From NCBI GenBank assembly GCA_027435495.1, contig DAHZZC010000635.1:1-16542 (forward strand): 16,542 bases of DNA. Direction: 5' to 3'. Positions 6,130 to 13,365 of the stretch are shown piece by piece. This DNA is from Planctomycetales bacterium (GTDB taxonomy: Bacteria > Planctomycetota > Planctomycetia > Isosphaerales > Isosphaeraceae). Positions within the stretch are counted from its first letter, which is position 1; each line of letters opens with the position of its first letter. The position numbers were made by a program, and so were the translations under genes. A model generated the notes under the pieces. The model did no database searches. It was not told where the DNA came from and worked only from the letters and a program-made list of their open reading frames with translations.

Positions 6130-6942
6130 ATGGCGACCGAAACGACGGGGACGATCGCGGCCCTCTGGCGATACCCGGTCAAATCGATGCGGGGCGAGGA
6201 GATCGACGTGGCGACCGTCACCGATCGCGGCCTCGATGGCGACCGGGCCTACGCGCTGGTGGACGTCGAGACGGGCAAGGTCGTCAGCGCCAAGAACCCC
6301 CGCAAGTGGCCCGATCTCCTGGAATTCCAGAGCGTCCTGCTCCGGAAGTACGACGAGGCCCGGTCGTCTCTGGTGGCGCAGGTGACGCTCCCGGACGGCG
6401 GCTCGATCGAGACGGACGCCCCGGACTTTGACGCCCGGATCTCGGCGCGGCTGGGGCGGGCGGTTCGGCTGGCGTCCTCGGCCGGCGATGCTCCCCGGAT
6501 CGAGGGCTACTGGCCCGACTTCGATTTCGTCGAGAGTCCCGACTCGGTCTTCGAGGTGAAGCTGCCGCCCGGGACGTTCTTCGACGCGGCGGTCGTCCAC
6601 CTGATGACCACGGCCACGCTCCGGAAGTTCCAGGCGAGCCGGCCCGAGAGCCGGTTTGACCTGGCGCGGTTCCGGCCCAATATCGTTGTGGAATGGGAGG
6701 GCGACGGCTTCCCCGAGGACGGCTGGGCCGGTCGGACGATCCGGATCGGCGACGAGGTTTGCCTCTCGATCGACGAGCCCTGCCCGCGCTGCGTGATGAC
6801 AACCGTGGGGCAGGGGGGACTGCCGAAGGACCCGGACGTGCTCCGGACAATCGTTCGCGAGAACCGCGGGAACCTCGGCGTGCTGGCATCGGTGAGGCGC
6901 GGCGGGACCGTCCGGCGCGGGGATGCGGTCTCTCTGATGTGA
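6130..6942 (+). CDS. MOSC domain-containing protein (YcbX/mARC-like)
   Basis: A 270-aa protein with an N-terminal MOSC_N beta-barrel domain (RYPVKSMRGEE at 14-24, then RGLDGDRAYAL at 33-43) and a C-terminal MOSC domain. Arg182-Pro183-Asn184 and the motif PCPRC at 217-221 match the MOSC pattern; one of Cys218/Cys221 is the expected molybdenum-ligating cysteine. Relatives (YcbX, mARC, and the C-terminal part of Moco sulfurase) bind molybdenum cofactor and reduce N-hydroxylated compounds. No fused ferredoxin domain is present, so a separate electron donor would be needed. The ATG at 6130 has AGGGAGG six bases upstream; the frame is open further up without such a site. The next plus-strand gene starts 154 nt downstream. 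No Moco-synthesis gene is nearby. Confidence 0.88.
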   Translation: MATETTGTIAALWRYPVKSMRGEEIDVATVTDRGLDGDRAYALVDVETGKVVSAKNPRKWPDLLEFQSVLLRKYDEARSSLVAQVTLPDGGSIETDAPDFDARISARLGRAVRLASSAGDAPRIEGYWPDFDFVESPDSVFEVKLPPGTFFDAAVVHLMTTATLRKFQASRPESRFDLARFRPNIVVEWEGDGFPEDGWAGRTIRIGDEVCLSIDEPCPRCVMTTVGQGGLPKDPDVLRTIVRENRGNLGVLASVRRGGTVRRGDAVSLM

Positions 6943-7096
6943 CAGTGGCGAGAGGAGATTCCAGATCCCTATGTCGTCGGCGAAGAGGAAGCTCAAGTCG
7001 GTCAGGCTTTCCCCAATGATAGTCGGATGAGCATCCAGAAGATTTTTTCAGCGAGAATCGGATTGAGTGGCAAGAGGAAATGGGCGAGGGATGGTC

Positions 7097-8395
7097 ATGA
7101 GCATCCGGAATCGGTGGATCTGGGCGGCGCTCGCCCTGGTCGCGGCGTGGGCGACACCGGCGGCGTCGGGAGCCGGGCCGGGGCGGTCGGTTGAGGTGGC
7201 GATCGACGCGGCGGGCGATGTGCCCGTGGCGGAGATCGTCGATCGGCTGGCGAGGGCGAGCGGAATCTCGGTGGAACGGCCGCCAGCGGGATTGTCGCTG
7301 TCGACGCGGGGGCTCTCGCGGGCGCTGGCGCGGGCGATGCTGGCCGAGGCGCTGGGGCCAGGGGTTGAGGTGGCGTTTCGACCCGGATGGATGGTCCTGA
7401 CGATCGACGAGAACCGGCTCGCGTCCGATCGCCAGGGCGAGTGGGCCGGTCGGCTGCGCGACCTCTCCGCCCGCGCCGCCGAGGCCGCCCGGCGCCGGGA
7501 GAATTACGGGATGCGCGGCCGGGCCTCGTATCGGCCGAACGACCCGGGGCGCCCGACCGTCTGCCTCGTCCACGGGCTGAACTCGTCGTCAGGGGGATTT
7601 GTCCATTTGATCCCCTGGCTTGAAGAGGCGGGATACGGCGTGGTCGTGCATGATTATCCGTTCAACCGGCCGATTGCGGAGTCGTGCGAGCGGTTCGCGC
7701 GGGACTGGTCGGCGTTCCGGAAGCAGGCGGGCGAGCGTCGGCCCTGGGCGATCCTGGCGCACTCGATGGGGGCGCTTCTGGCGCGGTCGCTGATCGAGGA
7801 CGACGCCACCTGGGGCGGCGATGTATCGTCGATGATCCTGGTGGCGCCGGTGAACTGGGGCTCGCACCTGGCCCGGATGCAGACGATGATCCAGCTCATG
7901 GAGGGTCTGCAATCGATCCGGTCGAAGAAGACGGCGCGGGCGATGCTCGATCTCTCCGAGGGGGTTGGCGAGGCGGCGAACGACATGCTTCCGGGGAGCC
8001 CGTTCCTGGTGGCGATGAATCGGAGGCCGAGGCGGGCGGGCGTTCCGCATCACATCATCGCGGGGGATGTGGGGTTCCTCGACCGCGAGGGTCGCGCCCG
8101 GATCGAGGCAAGATTGGACCTGCTGAACCGGAATGCCGGGATCTTCGGCCGGCTGGCGCAGGCGGCGACCGCGGACGTACCGGCGCTTCTGGACGAGCTG
8201 ACCGATGGGACGGGTGACGGCTGCGTCGCGGTCGATCGGACGCGGCTGGCGGGGGTCTCGGACCAGGTGATCGTCCACGCGAACCACGCCGAGCTGATCC
8301 GGGCTCCGCTGCTCTTTCGCGACCCGGGACCGGTCGCCTGCATGCCCGACGCCCTCCGATGGCTGGCCGCCGATTGCCCGCGACCGGCGCGATAG
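7097..8395 (+). CDS. secreted alpha/beta hydrolase (lipase-like)
   Basis: A 432-aa exported hydrolase. I place the start at the ATG at 7097 because GAGGG ends six bases before it; a GTG at 7067 and an ATG at 7091 are also in frame. The signal peptide is about 1-26 (basic n-region, hydrophobic 8-18, small residues 20-26). Residues 30-105 look like a small alpha/beta domain resembling secretin/STN-type modules; this is inferred from pattern only. The hydrolase core starts about 150: oxyanion-hole His159-Gly160 in VCLVHGLN, nucleophile Ser223 in the elbow AHSMG, likely acid Asp374 in GDGCVAV, and His397 in ANHAEL. This is the arrangement of lipases and esterases that act on acyl esters; the natural substrate is not evident. 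It is co-directional with the MOSC gene upstream and the peptide transporter 90 nt downstream, but a separate promoter for the latter is possible. Confidence 0.82.
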   Translation: MSIRNRWIWAALALVAAWATPAASGAGPGRSVEVAIDAAGDVPVAEIVDRLARASGISVERPPAGLSLSTRGLSRALARAMLAEALGPGVEVAFRPGWMVLTIDENRLASDRQGEWAGRLRDLSARAAEAARRRENYGMRGRASYRPNDPGRPTVCLVHGLNSSSGGFVHLIPWLEEAGYGVVVHDYPFNRPIAESCERFARDWSAFRKQAGERRPWAILAHSMGALLARSLIEDDATWGGDVSSMILVAPVNWGSHLARMQTMIQLMEGLQSIRSKKTARAMLDLSEGVGEAANDMLPGSPFLVAMNRRPRRAGVPHHIIAGDVGFLDREGRARIEARLDLLNRNAGIFGRLAQAATADVPALLDELTDGTGDGCVAVDRTRLAGVSDQVIVHANHAELIRAPLLFRDPGPVACMPDALRWLAADCPRPAR

Positions 8396-8410
8396 CGGCG
8401 GCCCGGGGGC

Positions 8411-8439
8411 TTGGGAATCGGCGAAGGTTCGATTAATCT
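8411..8439 (+). promoter_or_regulatory. weak promoter candidate before the POT transporter gene
   Basis: TTGGGA (8411-8416, four of six) is 17 bp from TAATCT (8434-8439, three of six), ending 46 nt before the ATG. It sits in an A/T-richer patch between two genes. Read-through from the hydrolase gene is equally possible. Confidence 0.25.
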
Positions 8440-8485
8440 GTTGCGACGCCAGGGATGATTCCGCGATGCCGATGAGGACGTTCCG

Positions 8486-10027
8486 ATGTCGCAGACCGTT
8501 GTGACCGCGCCGGGGGGCGAGTTGCCCGCGAGCGAGCCGAGGGCCGAGGGCCATCCGCCCGGGCTTTACGTCCTGTTCACCACCGAGATGTGGGAACGGT
8601 TCAGCTACTACGGGATGCGGGCGCTGCTGGTCCTTTACCTGACGAAGGCGATGGGCCTGGAGCGCAAGGACGCGCTCGATATCTACGCGATCTACACCGG
8701 GCTGGTCTACCTGACCCCACTGATCGGCGGTCGGCTGGCCGACCGGATTCTCGGTCAGCGGAAGGCGATCTTCATCGGCGGGATTTTGATGGCGCTCGGG
8801 CAATTTGTCCTGACGCAACCGACGATGCTGAACCTGGGACTGGGGTTGTTGATCGTCGGCAACGGGTTTTTCAAACCGAACATCTCGACGATGGTCGGGA
8901 CGCTCTATCCGAGGGGCGATCACCGCCGGGACGGGGCGTACACGATTTTCTACATGGGGATCAACCTGGGGGCGTTCTTCTCGCCGCTGGTCTGCGGCTG
9001 GCTAGGTGAGCGGGTCTCGTGGGCATCGGGATTTGCCTCGGCGGGGGTCGGGATGATGCTCGGCCTGCTGACGTTCGTCTTCACGCAGAGGATGCTCCAG
9101 GGGGGCGGACTGCCTCCGGGCCGGGAACGGTTGCCCGACGCCCGGCTGAACCTCGGTGACTGGATTCAGATCGCGGCGATCTCGGCGGCGCTGGTCGGGT
9201 TGGTCTACGGGGCGATCACGTCGTGGGGGTCGGTGAGCTGGGTATGGTCGCCCTCGTGGATGACGAGCACAGCCGCGACGATCCTCTACCGGGGCGCGGT
9301 TCTGATCGGCGTTCTGGGGCTGTTTCTCTACGCGACCGAGCCGAGAACGAGCGACTCGGCCGAGGGCTCGGCGCACGAGCCGTTCACGCCGGCCGACTGG
9401 CAGCGGATCGGTGTGATCCTCATCATCAGCCTGTTCTCGATCGTCTTCTGGATGGGCTTCGAGCAGGCTGGCGGGACGATGAACCTGTTTGCCCTGGAGA
9501 AGACCGATCGGGATCTCCTGGGCTGGGAGATTCCGGCGTCGTACTTCCAGGCGGTGAATCCGGTGTTCATCATCGGGCTGGCGCCGGTCTTCGCCGCGCT
9601 CTGGACGTCGCTGGCCCGGCACCGGTTCCCGCTCCCCTCGGTGGCCAAGCAGGGGCTGGGTCTGGTGTTGCTGGGTGCGGGATTCGCGGTGATGTACGTC
9701 GCCGACGGACGCGCGGCGGCCGGGAAGGTCTCGCCATTCTGGCTGGTCGGCGTGTACTTCATTTTCACGGTTGCGGAGCTGTTCATCTCGCCGATCGGGC
9801 TTTCGCTGGTGAACAAGCTGGCGCACCCGAAGGTCGCCTCGCTGATGATGGCGAGCTGGTTCCTCTGCACGGCCGCGGCCAACTACCTCGCCGGGATCAT
9901 GGAAGAGACGGTCAAGGGCTACGACCTCAACCTCTGGGTCTTCCTGGGCGTCTGCGCGTTCGTCCCCGGGCTCCTGATGCTGGCGCTCACACCGGTTCTG
10001 GTGAAGATGTCGCACGGGCGCGACTGA
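8486..10027 (+). CDS. POT/PTR2-family proton-coupled oligopeptide transporter
   Basis: A 513-aa inner-membrane MFS protein of the proton-dependent oligopeptide transporter family, importing di- and tripeptides with protons. The proton-coupling ExxERF motif is Glu34-x-x-Glu37-Arg38-Phe39 in helix 1. The helix 2-3 loop GGRLADRILGQR (81-92), FFKPNIST (128-135) and FYMGINLGAFFSP (155-167) are the PTR2 signatures. Phe325-Glu326-Gln327 is the helix-7 glutamate used in substrate/proton coupling. There are about 12-14 membrane segments and the length is normal for bacterial members. The ATG at 8486 has GAGGA seven bases upstream. The next gene, a secreted S9 peptidase, starts 36 nt after the stop, so the pair is probably one transcript serving peptide use. 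Some POT members carry nitrate or other small solutes, so the exact substrate remains open. Confidence 0.93.
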   Translation: MSQTVVTAPGGELPASEPRAEGHPPGLYVLFTTEMWERFSYYGMRALLVLYLTKAMGLERKDALDIYAIYTGLVYLTPLIGGRLADRILGQRKAIFIGGILMALGQFVLTQPTMLNLGLGLLIVGNGFFKPNISTMVGTLYPRGDHRRDGAYTIFYMGINLGAFFSPLVCGWLGERVSWASGFASAGVGMMLGLLTFVFTQRMLQGGGLPPGRERLPDARLNLGDWIQIAAISAALVGLVYGAITSWGSVSWVWSPSWMTSTAATILYRGAVLIGVLGLFLYATEPRTSDSAEGSAHEPFTPADWQRIGVILIISLFSIVFWMGFEQAGGTMNLFALEKTDRDLLGWEIPASYFQAVNPVFIIGLAPVFAALWTSLARHRFPLPSVAKQGLGLVLLGAGFAVMYVADGRAAAGKVSPFWLVGVYFIFTVAELFISPIGLSLVNKLAHPKVASLMMASWFLCTAAANYLAGIMEETVKGYDLNLWVFLGVCAFVPGLLMLALTPVLVKMSHGRD

Positions 10028-10063
10028 CCGAAGGCCACCCCCCGAGACGGGAGATTCTCCATC

Positions 10064-12100
10064 GTGTTCAAGCTCGGATTTCTCGCGGCACTTTGTTTCC
10101 TGATGCTTGCGGCGCCGCTGTTCGCGGCCGGGCGTGCGATGACCGTGGATGATCTGCTGGCCGTCAAGGGGGTCGCCGATCCCCAGCTTTCGCCCGATGG
10201 CTCGATGGTCGTCTACGTCGTCTCGGAGCTCGATCGCTCGACCGAGAAGACGAACAGCAGTTTGTGGATTGTTCCCGCGTCGGGCGGCGAGCCGAAACGC
10301 CTGACGACCACCCTCGGGACCAACAACCAGCCGCGCTGGAGCCCCGATGGAAAGACGATCGCGTTCGTCTCCAACCGGAGCGGCTCGTCGCAGGTCTGGC
10401 TTCTGCCGGTCAACGGCGGCGAGCCTCGCCAGGTGACGAAATTGCCCGTCGACGTCTCCGGCCCGCTCTGGTCGCCGAGGGGGGACAAGATCGCCTTCAC
10501 GGCCGAGGTCTACCCGGGGCAGACGCCCGATCAGACCGCCGCGAAGGACAAGGAAAAGGAATCGGCCAAAAGCAAGGTCCGCACCTATGATCGGCTGATG
10601 ATCCGCCACTGGAACGCCTGGGACGAGTCGAAGCGGAGTCACCTGTTTGTGGCGGACGTTGAGACCGGCGAGGCGCGCGACCTCACGCCGAAGCTCGACG
10701 TCAACACGCCGCCGGCGCCGTTTGGCGGGTCGTCGGATTACGCCTGGTCGCACGACGGCAGCGAACTGGCCTTCACCGCCGAGCCGATCCACGATCACGC
10801 CTGGTCCACGAATACGGACATCTGGGCCGTCCCCGCCGAGGGCGGCGAGCCTCGCAATCTGACCGAATCCAGCAAGGGAGCCGATGGCCAGCCGGCTTAC
10901 TCTCCCGACGGCAGGTGGCTGGCTTATGTGAGCCAGGCGCGGGCAGGTTTCGAGGCCGATCAGTGGGTGTTGAAGGTCCTCGATCGGACGTCGGGAAAGG
11001 CTCATGAGCTGACGAAGGAACTCGATCGGCCCGTCCTCGCGTTTGCCTGGGGATCGAAGCCGGATGAGATGGTTGCCGTGATCGACGACACGGGGACCGA
11101 GCCGATCGTCGCGCTGAACGTCAGGCCCGACGCGCCGGCCAAGGTGAGGCGCCTCGTTACGAGCGGAGTGCAATCCGGCCTGATGGTCGACGCGAAGGCC
11201 GGCAAGATGGTCTTCACCCGTCACAACGCCTCGGCACCGGCCGAGGTCTTCATCGCGAACAGCGACGGCTCGAGACTGACCCCGCTTACCCACCACAACG
11301 CCCAACTTCTGGCACCCCTCGACCTGCCCAAGCTGGAGGGCTTCTCGTTCCAGGGAGCCGACGGCGACGAGGTCCACGGCTGGGTGATGAAGCCGCCGGG
11401 GTACGAGGCGGGGAAGAAGTACCCGGTGGCCTTTTTGATCCACGGCGGGCCGCAGGGCGCCTGGCACGACGAATGGCACGCGCGCTGGAATTACCAGATG
11501 TTCGCGGCTCCCGGCTATGCCCTGGTCGCGATCAATCCCCGCGGCTCGACCGGATATGGCCAGAAGTTCACCGATCAGATCAGCCAGGACTGGACCGGCA
11601 AGGTCTACGACGACCTGATGAAGGGGCTCGATCACGCACTGAAGACGTATGACTTCCTCGATGGCAAGCGGATGGCGGCACTTGGGGGCTCGTACGGCGG
11701 GTTCATGGTCAACTGGATCGCCGGGCATTCCGACCGCTTCAAGGCGCTGGTGAGCCACGCCGGGGTGTTTGAGCTGACGAGCATGTACGGGACGACCGAG
11801 GAGTTGTGGTTCCCCGAGTGGGAGTACGGCGGTCCGCCCTGGGAGAAGCCGGAGCACTATCGCGATCGCTCGCCCGCGGCGTTCGCGGCGAATTTCAAGA
11901 CGCCGACGCTGGTGATCCACGGGGCCCTGGATTTCCGGGTCCCGGACGCGCAGGGGCTCGGGATGTTCACGACCCTCCAGCGCCGGGGGGTTCCGAGCCG
12001 GTACGTCTGGTTCCCCGACGAGGGGCACTGGATCACCAAACCGGCGAACCGGATCGTCTGGTGGAACGAGGTCCACGCCTGGCTGGCGAAATATCTTTAG
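10064..12100 (+). CDS. S9-family peptidase (prolyl oligopeptidase/DPP-like), exported
   Basis: A 678-aa serine peptidase of the S9 (POP) family, with a signal peptide about 1-22 that points to the periplasm or outside. Residues about 26-420 form a beta-propeller with repeated TolB/WD40-like blades (PQLSPDGS, PRWSPDGK, PLWSPRGD, YAWSHDGS, PAYSPDGR). The catalytic domain about 425-678 has nucleophile Ser543 in GGSYGG, Asp623 in HGALDFRVP and His655 in DEGHW, an intact triad. AFLIHGGPQG (about 454-463) provides the oxyanion region. Length and layout fit acylaminoacyl-peptidase or dipeptidyl-peptidase 5-like enzymes, which trim short peptides. An insert rich in Lys/Glu (about 160-175) lies between blades. 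The start is a GTG at 10064 with GGGAG 10 bases upstream, 36 nt after the transporter stop. Joint peptide hydrolysis and uptake is inferred from this pairing. Confidence 0.93.
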   Translation: MFKLGFLAALCFLMLAAPLFAAGRAMTVDDLLAVKGVADPQLSPDGSMVVYVVSELDRSTEKTNSSLWIVPASGGEPKRLTTTLGTNNQPRWSPDGKTIAFVSNRSGSSQVWLLPVNGGEPRQVTKLPVDVSGPLWSPRGDKIAFTAEVYPGQTPDQTAAKDKEKESAKSKVRTYDRLMIRHWNAWDESKRSHLFVADVETGEARDLTPKLDVNTPPAPFGGSSDYAWSHDGSELAFTAEPIHDHAWSTNTDIWAVPAEGGEPRNLTESSKGADGQPAYSPDGRWLAYVSQARAGFEADQWVLKVLDRTSGKAHELTKELDRPVLAFAWGSKPDEMVAVIDDTGTEPIVALNVRPDAPAKVRRLVTSGVQSGLMVDAKAGKMVFTRHNASAPAEVFIANSDGSRLTPLTHHNAQLLAPLDLPKLEGFSFQGADGDEVHGWVMKPPGYEAGKKYPVAFLIHGGPQGAWHDEWHARWNYQMFAAPGYALVAINPRGSTGYGQKFTDQISQDWTGKVYDDLMKGLDHALKTYDFLDGKRMAALGGSYGGFMVNWIAGHSDRFKALVSHAGVFELTSMYGTTEELWFPEWEYGGPPWEKPEHYRDRSPAAFAANFKTPTLVIHGALDFRVPDAQGLGMFTTLQRRGVPSRYVWFPDEGHWITKPANRIVWWNEVHAWLAKYL

Positions 12101-12117
12101 AGGTGGAAATCAACCCC

Positions 12118-12148
12118 GTAGGAGCCAGATGAAGCCGAAGCTGGTGCG
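12118..12148 (+). repeat. degenerate REP-like element 1
   Basis: This starts with the head GTAGGAGCCAG (12118-12128), identical to the first 11 nt of element 2. The stem is reduced to CCAG/CTGG around a 12-nt insert. It lies 18 nt past the S9 peptidase stop. Confidence 0.45.
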
Positions 12149-12217
12149 AAGATCGCCAACCCGGGCCGGCACCTGCAAGGCCCGATCGCCCCACACATCG
12201 CCAGGGACCGGACCGTT
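12142..12217. repeat. 76-bp direct repeat, copy 1
   Basis: From TGGTGCGAAG to GGACCGTT this matches 12334-12409 with a single difference (G at 12151, C at 12343), 192 bp apart. It includes an internal CGGGCC/GGCCCG stem. Homology continues after it through element 2 to 12261, apart from a 12-nt indel. Confidence 0.9.
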
Positions 12218-12221
12218 GGCA

Positions 12222-12304
12222 CCTGTAGGAGCCAGCTCCAGCTGGCGACCCGGACGAAGCCCAGCGTGCCGCGCAGATCGCCAGCGGGAGCTGGCTCCTA
12301 CAGG
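12222..12304. repeat. convergent pair of REP-like palindromes (BIME-like)
   Basis: Element 2 (plus) reads GTAGGA at 12225 and then the near-palindrome GCCAGCT-CC-AGCTGGC (12231-12246). Element 3 (minus, head at 12301) reads the same GTAGGAGCCAGCTCC, then CGCTGGCGA, with stem GCCAGC/GCTGGC (12280-12295). Together 12222-12248 and 12278-12304 are reverse-complementary at 26 of 27 positions, with a 29-nt loop. A GTAG-type head before a short palindrome, in inverted pairs between genes, is the known layout of REP/BIME elements mobilised by RAYT (Y1-type) transposases. No RAYT gene is in the window. Confidence 0.7.
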
Positions 12305-12333
12305 GGGTGACCCACCCAGACGGAGACAAAAGG

Positions 12334-12409
12334 TGGTGCGAACATCGCCAACCCGGGCCGGCACCTGCAAGGCCCGATCGCCCCACACATCGCCAGGGAC
12401 CGGACCGTT
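12334..12409. repeat. 76-bp direct repeat, copy 2
   Basis: The second copy of 12142-12217, with one mismatch. After it the 12-nt stretch that holds the GTAGG head in copy 1 is missing, so the element that follows lacks its head. Confidence 0.9.
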
Positions 12410-12441
12410 AGCCAGCTCCAACTGGCGACCCGGACGAAGCC
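12410..12441 (+). repeat. headless REP-like element 4
   Basis: This matches 12230-12261 (element 2 palindrome plus its tail gacccggacgaagcc) with one change, G to A at 12421, in the stem. The 5' head GTAGG is deleted. It looks like a decayed copy carried along by the duplication. Confidence 0.6.
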
Positions 12442-12585
12442 AAAGCCAACGATCCGACAATATGACGAGATGACGATCGCCGTCCGAACCGGCGCCGGCC
12501 CCGACAGGAGGACGGCAGGGCAAAGCGGAAAGCCCCTGCGGGATCGTCGATCCGTCGCCTCCCTGACCTCTCGGAAGAGGCCGCC

Positions 12586-13365
12586 TTGATCGAGCTCCAC
12601 GACATCACGCAGCATTACGGAGTCCGGCCGATCCTCCGGGAGATCAGCCTGCGCATCGAGCCGGGCGAGGTCATCGTCATCCTCGGGCCGAACGGGATGG
12701 GGAAGACGACGCTGCTCGGCGTGATGGGCGGTGTTCTCGCCCCACAGCGCGGGAAGGTCTGGATCGACGGGATGCGCCGGCGGAACTCCGAGGATGAGGA
12801 GCTCGCGATCCGTCGGCGGACGGTTTACCTTCCCGATCGTCCCTGGCTGCCGGCGACGCGGACCGGCCGCGAGTTCCTCCTGGCCGTCGGCCGGCTCTAC
12901 GACGTCGAGGAGTTCCGGCTGATGGAGCACGTCGACCGGTTGCTCGACCTTTTCGACCTCGCCGATAAGGGCGATTCCGCCATCATGACCTACTCGGCCG
13001 GTCAGACGAAGAAGATCGCGCTGGCCTCGGCGCTGGTCGCCGAGACGCCCATCCTGCTGCTCGACGAGCCGTTCTCCGGCGGTCTCGACCCGGCCGGCAT
13101 CCTCACGCTCAAACGGATCATCCAGCACCACGGCCGGCGCCGGGACCGGACGATCGTGCTGACCAGCCCCGTCCCCGAGCTGGTCGAGGAGATCGCCACC
13201 CGGGTGATCGTCCTGCACGACGGCCGGCTGCTCGCCTTCGACACGATCGACGGATTGCAGCGCCTGGCCGGCCATCGAGGGCCGCTCGACGAGGTGCTCC
13301 AGCGGTTTGTCTTCCCCGACGCCACCCGCAAGCTCGAAGGCTACCTTCAGGACTTCGGCCGATGA
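12586..13365 (+). CDS. ABC transporter ATP-binding protein with altered Q- and H-loops
   Basis: A 259-aa ABC ATPase, presumably working with the membrane protein encoded next. Walker A is GPNGMGKTT (34-42), the signature is YSAGQ (136-140) in place of LSGGQ, and Walker B is ILLLDEP (156-162) with catalytic Glu161; the D-loop is GGLDPA (165-170). Two switch residues differ: the Q-loop position in VYLPDRPWL reads Asp84, and the H-loop position in VLTSPVPE is Pro195 where most ABC proteins have His. The fold otherwise resembles ABC-2/EcsA-type exporters' ATPases. The start is TTG at 12586, with GGAAGAGG five bases upstream. The stop overlaps the next start as ATGA (13362-13365), so translation is coupled. 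The cargo is unknown. Confidence 0.88.
   Translation: MIELHDITQHYGVRPILREISLRIEPGEVIVILGPNGMGKTTLLGVMGGVLAPQRGKVWIDGMRRRNSEDEELAIRRRTVYLPDRPWLPATRTGREFLLAVGRLYDVEEFRLMEHVDRLLDLFDLADKGDSAIMTYSAGQTKKIALASALVAETPILLLDEPFSGGLDPAGILTLKRIIQHHGRRRDRTIVLTSPVPELVEEIATRVIVLHDGRLLAFDTIDGLQRLAGHRGPLDEVLQRFVFPDATRKLEGYLQDFGR

Larger units (their letters stand above)
12101..12585. other. 485-nt intergenic region filled with repeats
   Basis: It separates the S9 peptidase from the ABC gene pair. About two thirds is repeat: REP-like palindromes and a 76-bp direct repeat (entered separately). The open frames across it arise from the repeats and have no ribosome-binding sites. The last 100 nt before 12586 look unique and lead into the Shine-Dalgarno of the ABC gene. 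Confidence 0.6.

Noticed and set aside
9002..12076. A 1024-aa open frame on the minus strand
   Set aside because: It lies antisense to the transporter and S9 peptidase genes, is full of Arg/Pro/Asp typical of a GC-rich shadow frame, and has no domain or ribosome-binding site.
12118..12441. CRISPR array
   Set aside because: There are only two copies of the long unit, 192 bp apart with a spacer longer than CRISPR spacers, and the elements face both directions. No cas gene is present.
12110..12523. Minus-strand frame with an internal amino-acid repeat (GPVPGDVWGD twice)
   Set aside because: The repeat comes from the 76-bp non-coding direct repeat. There is no Shine-Dalgarno and no known domain.
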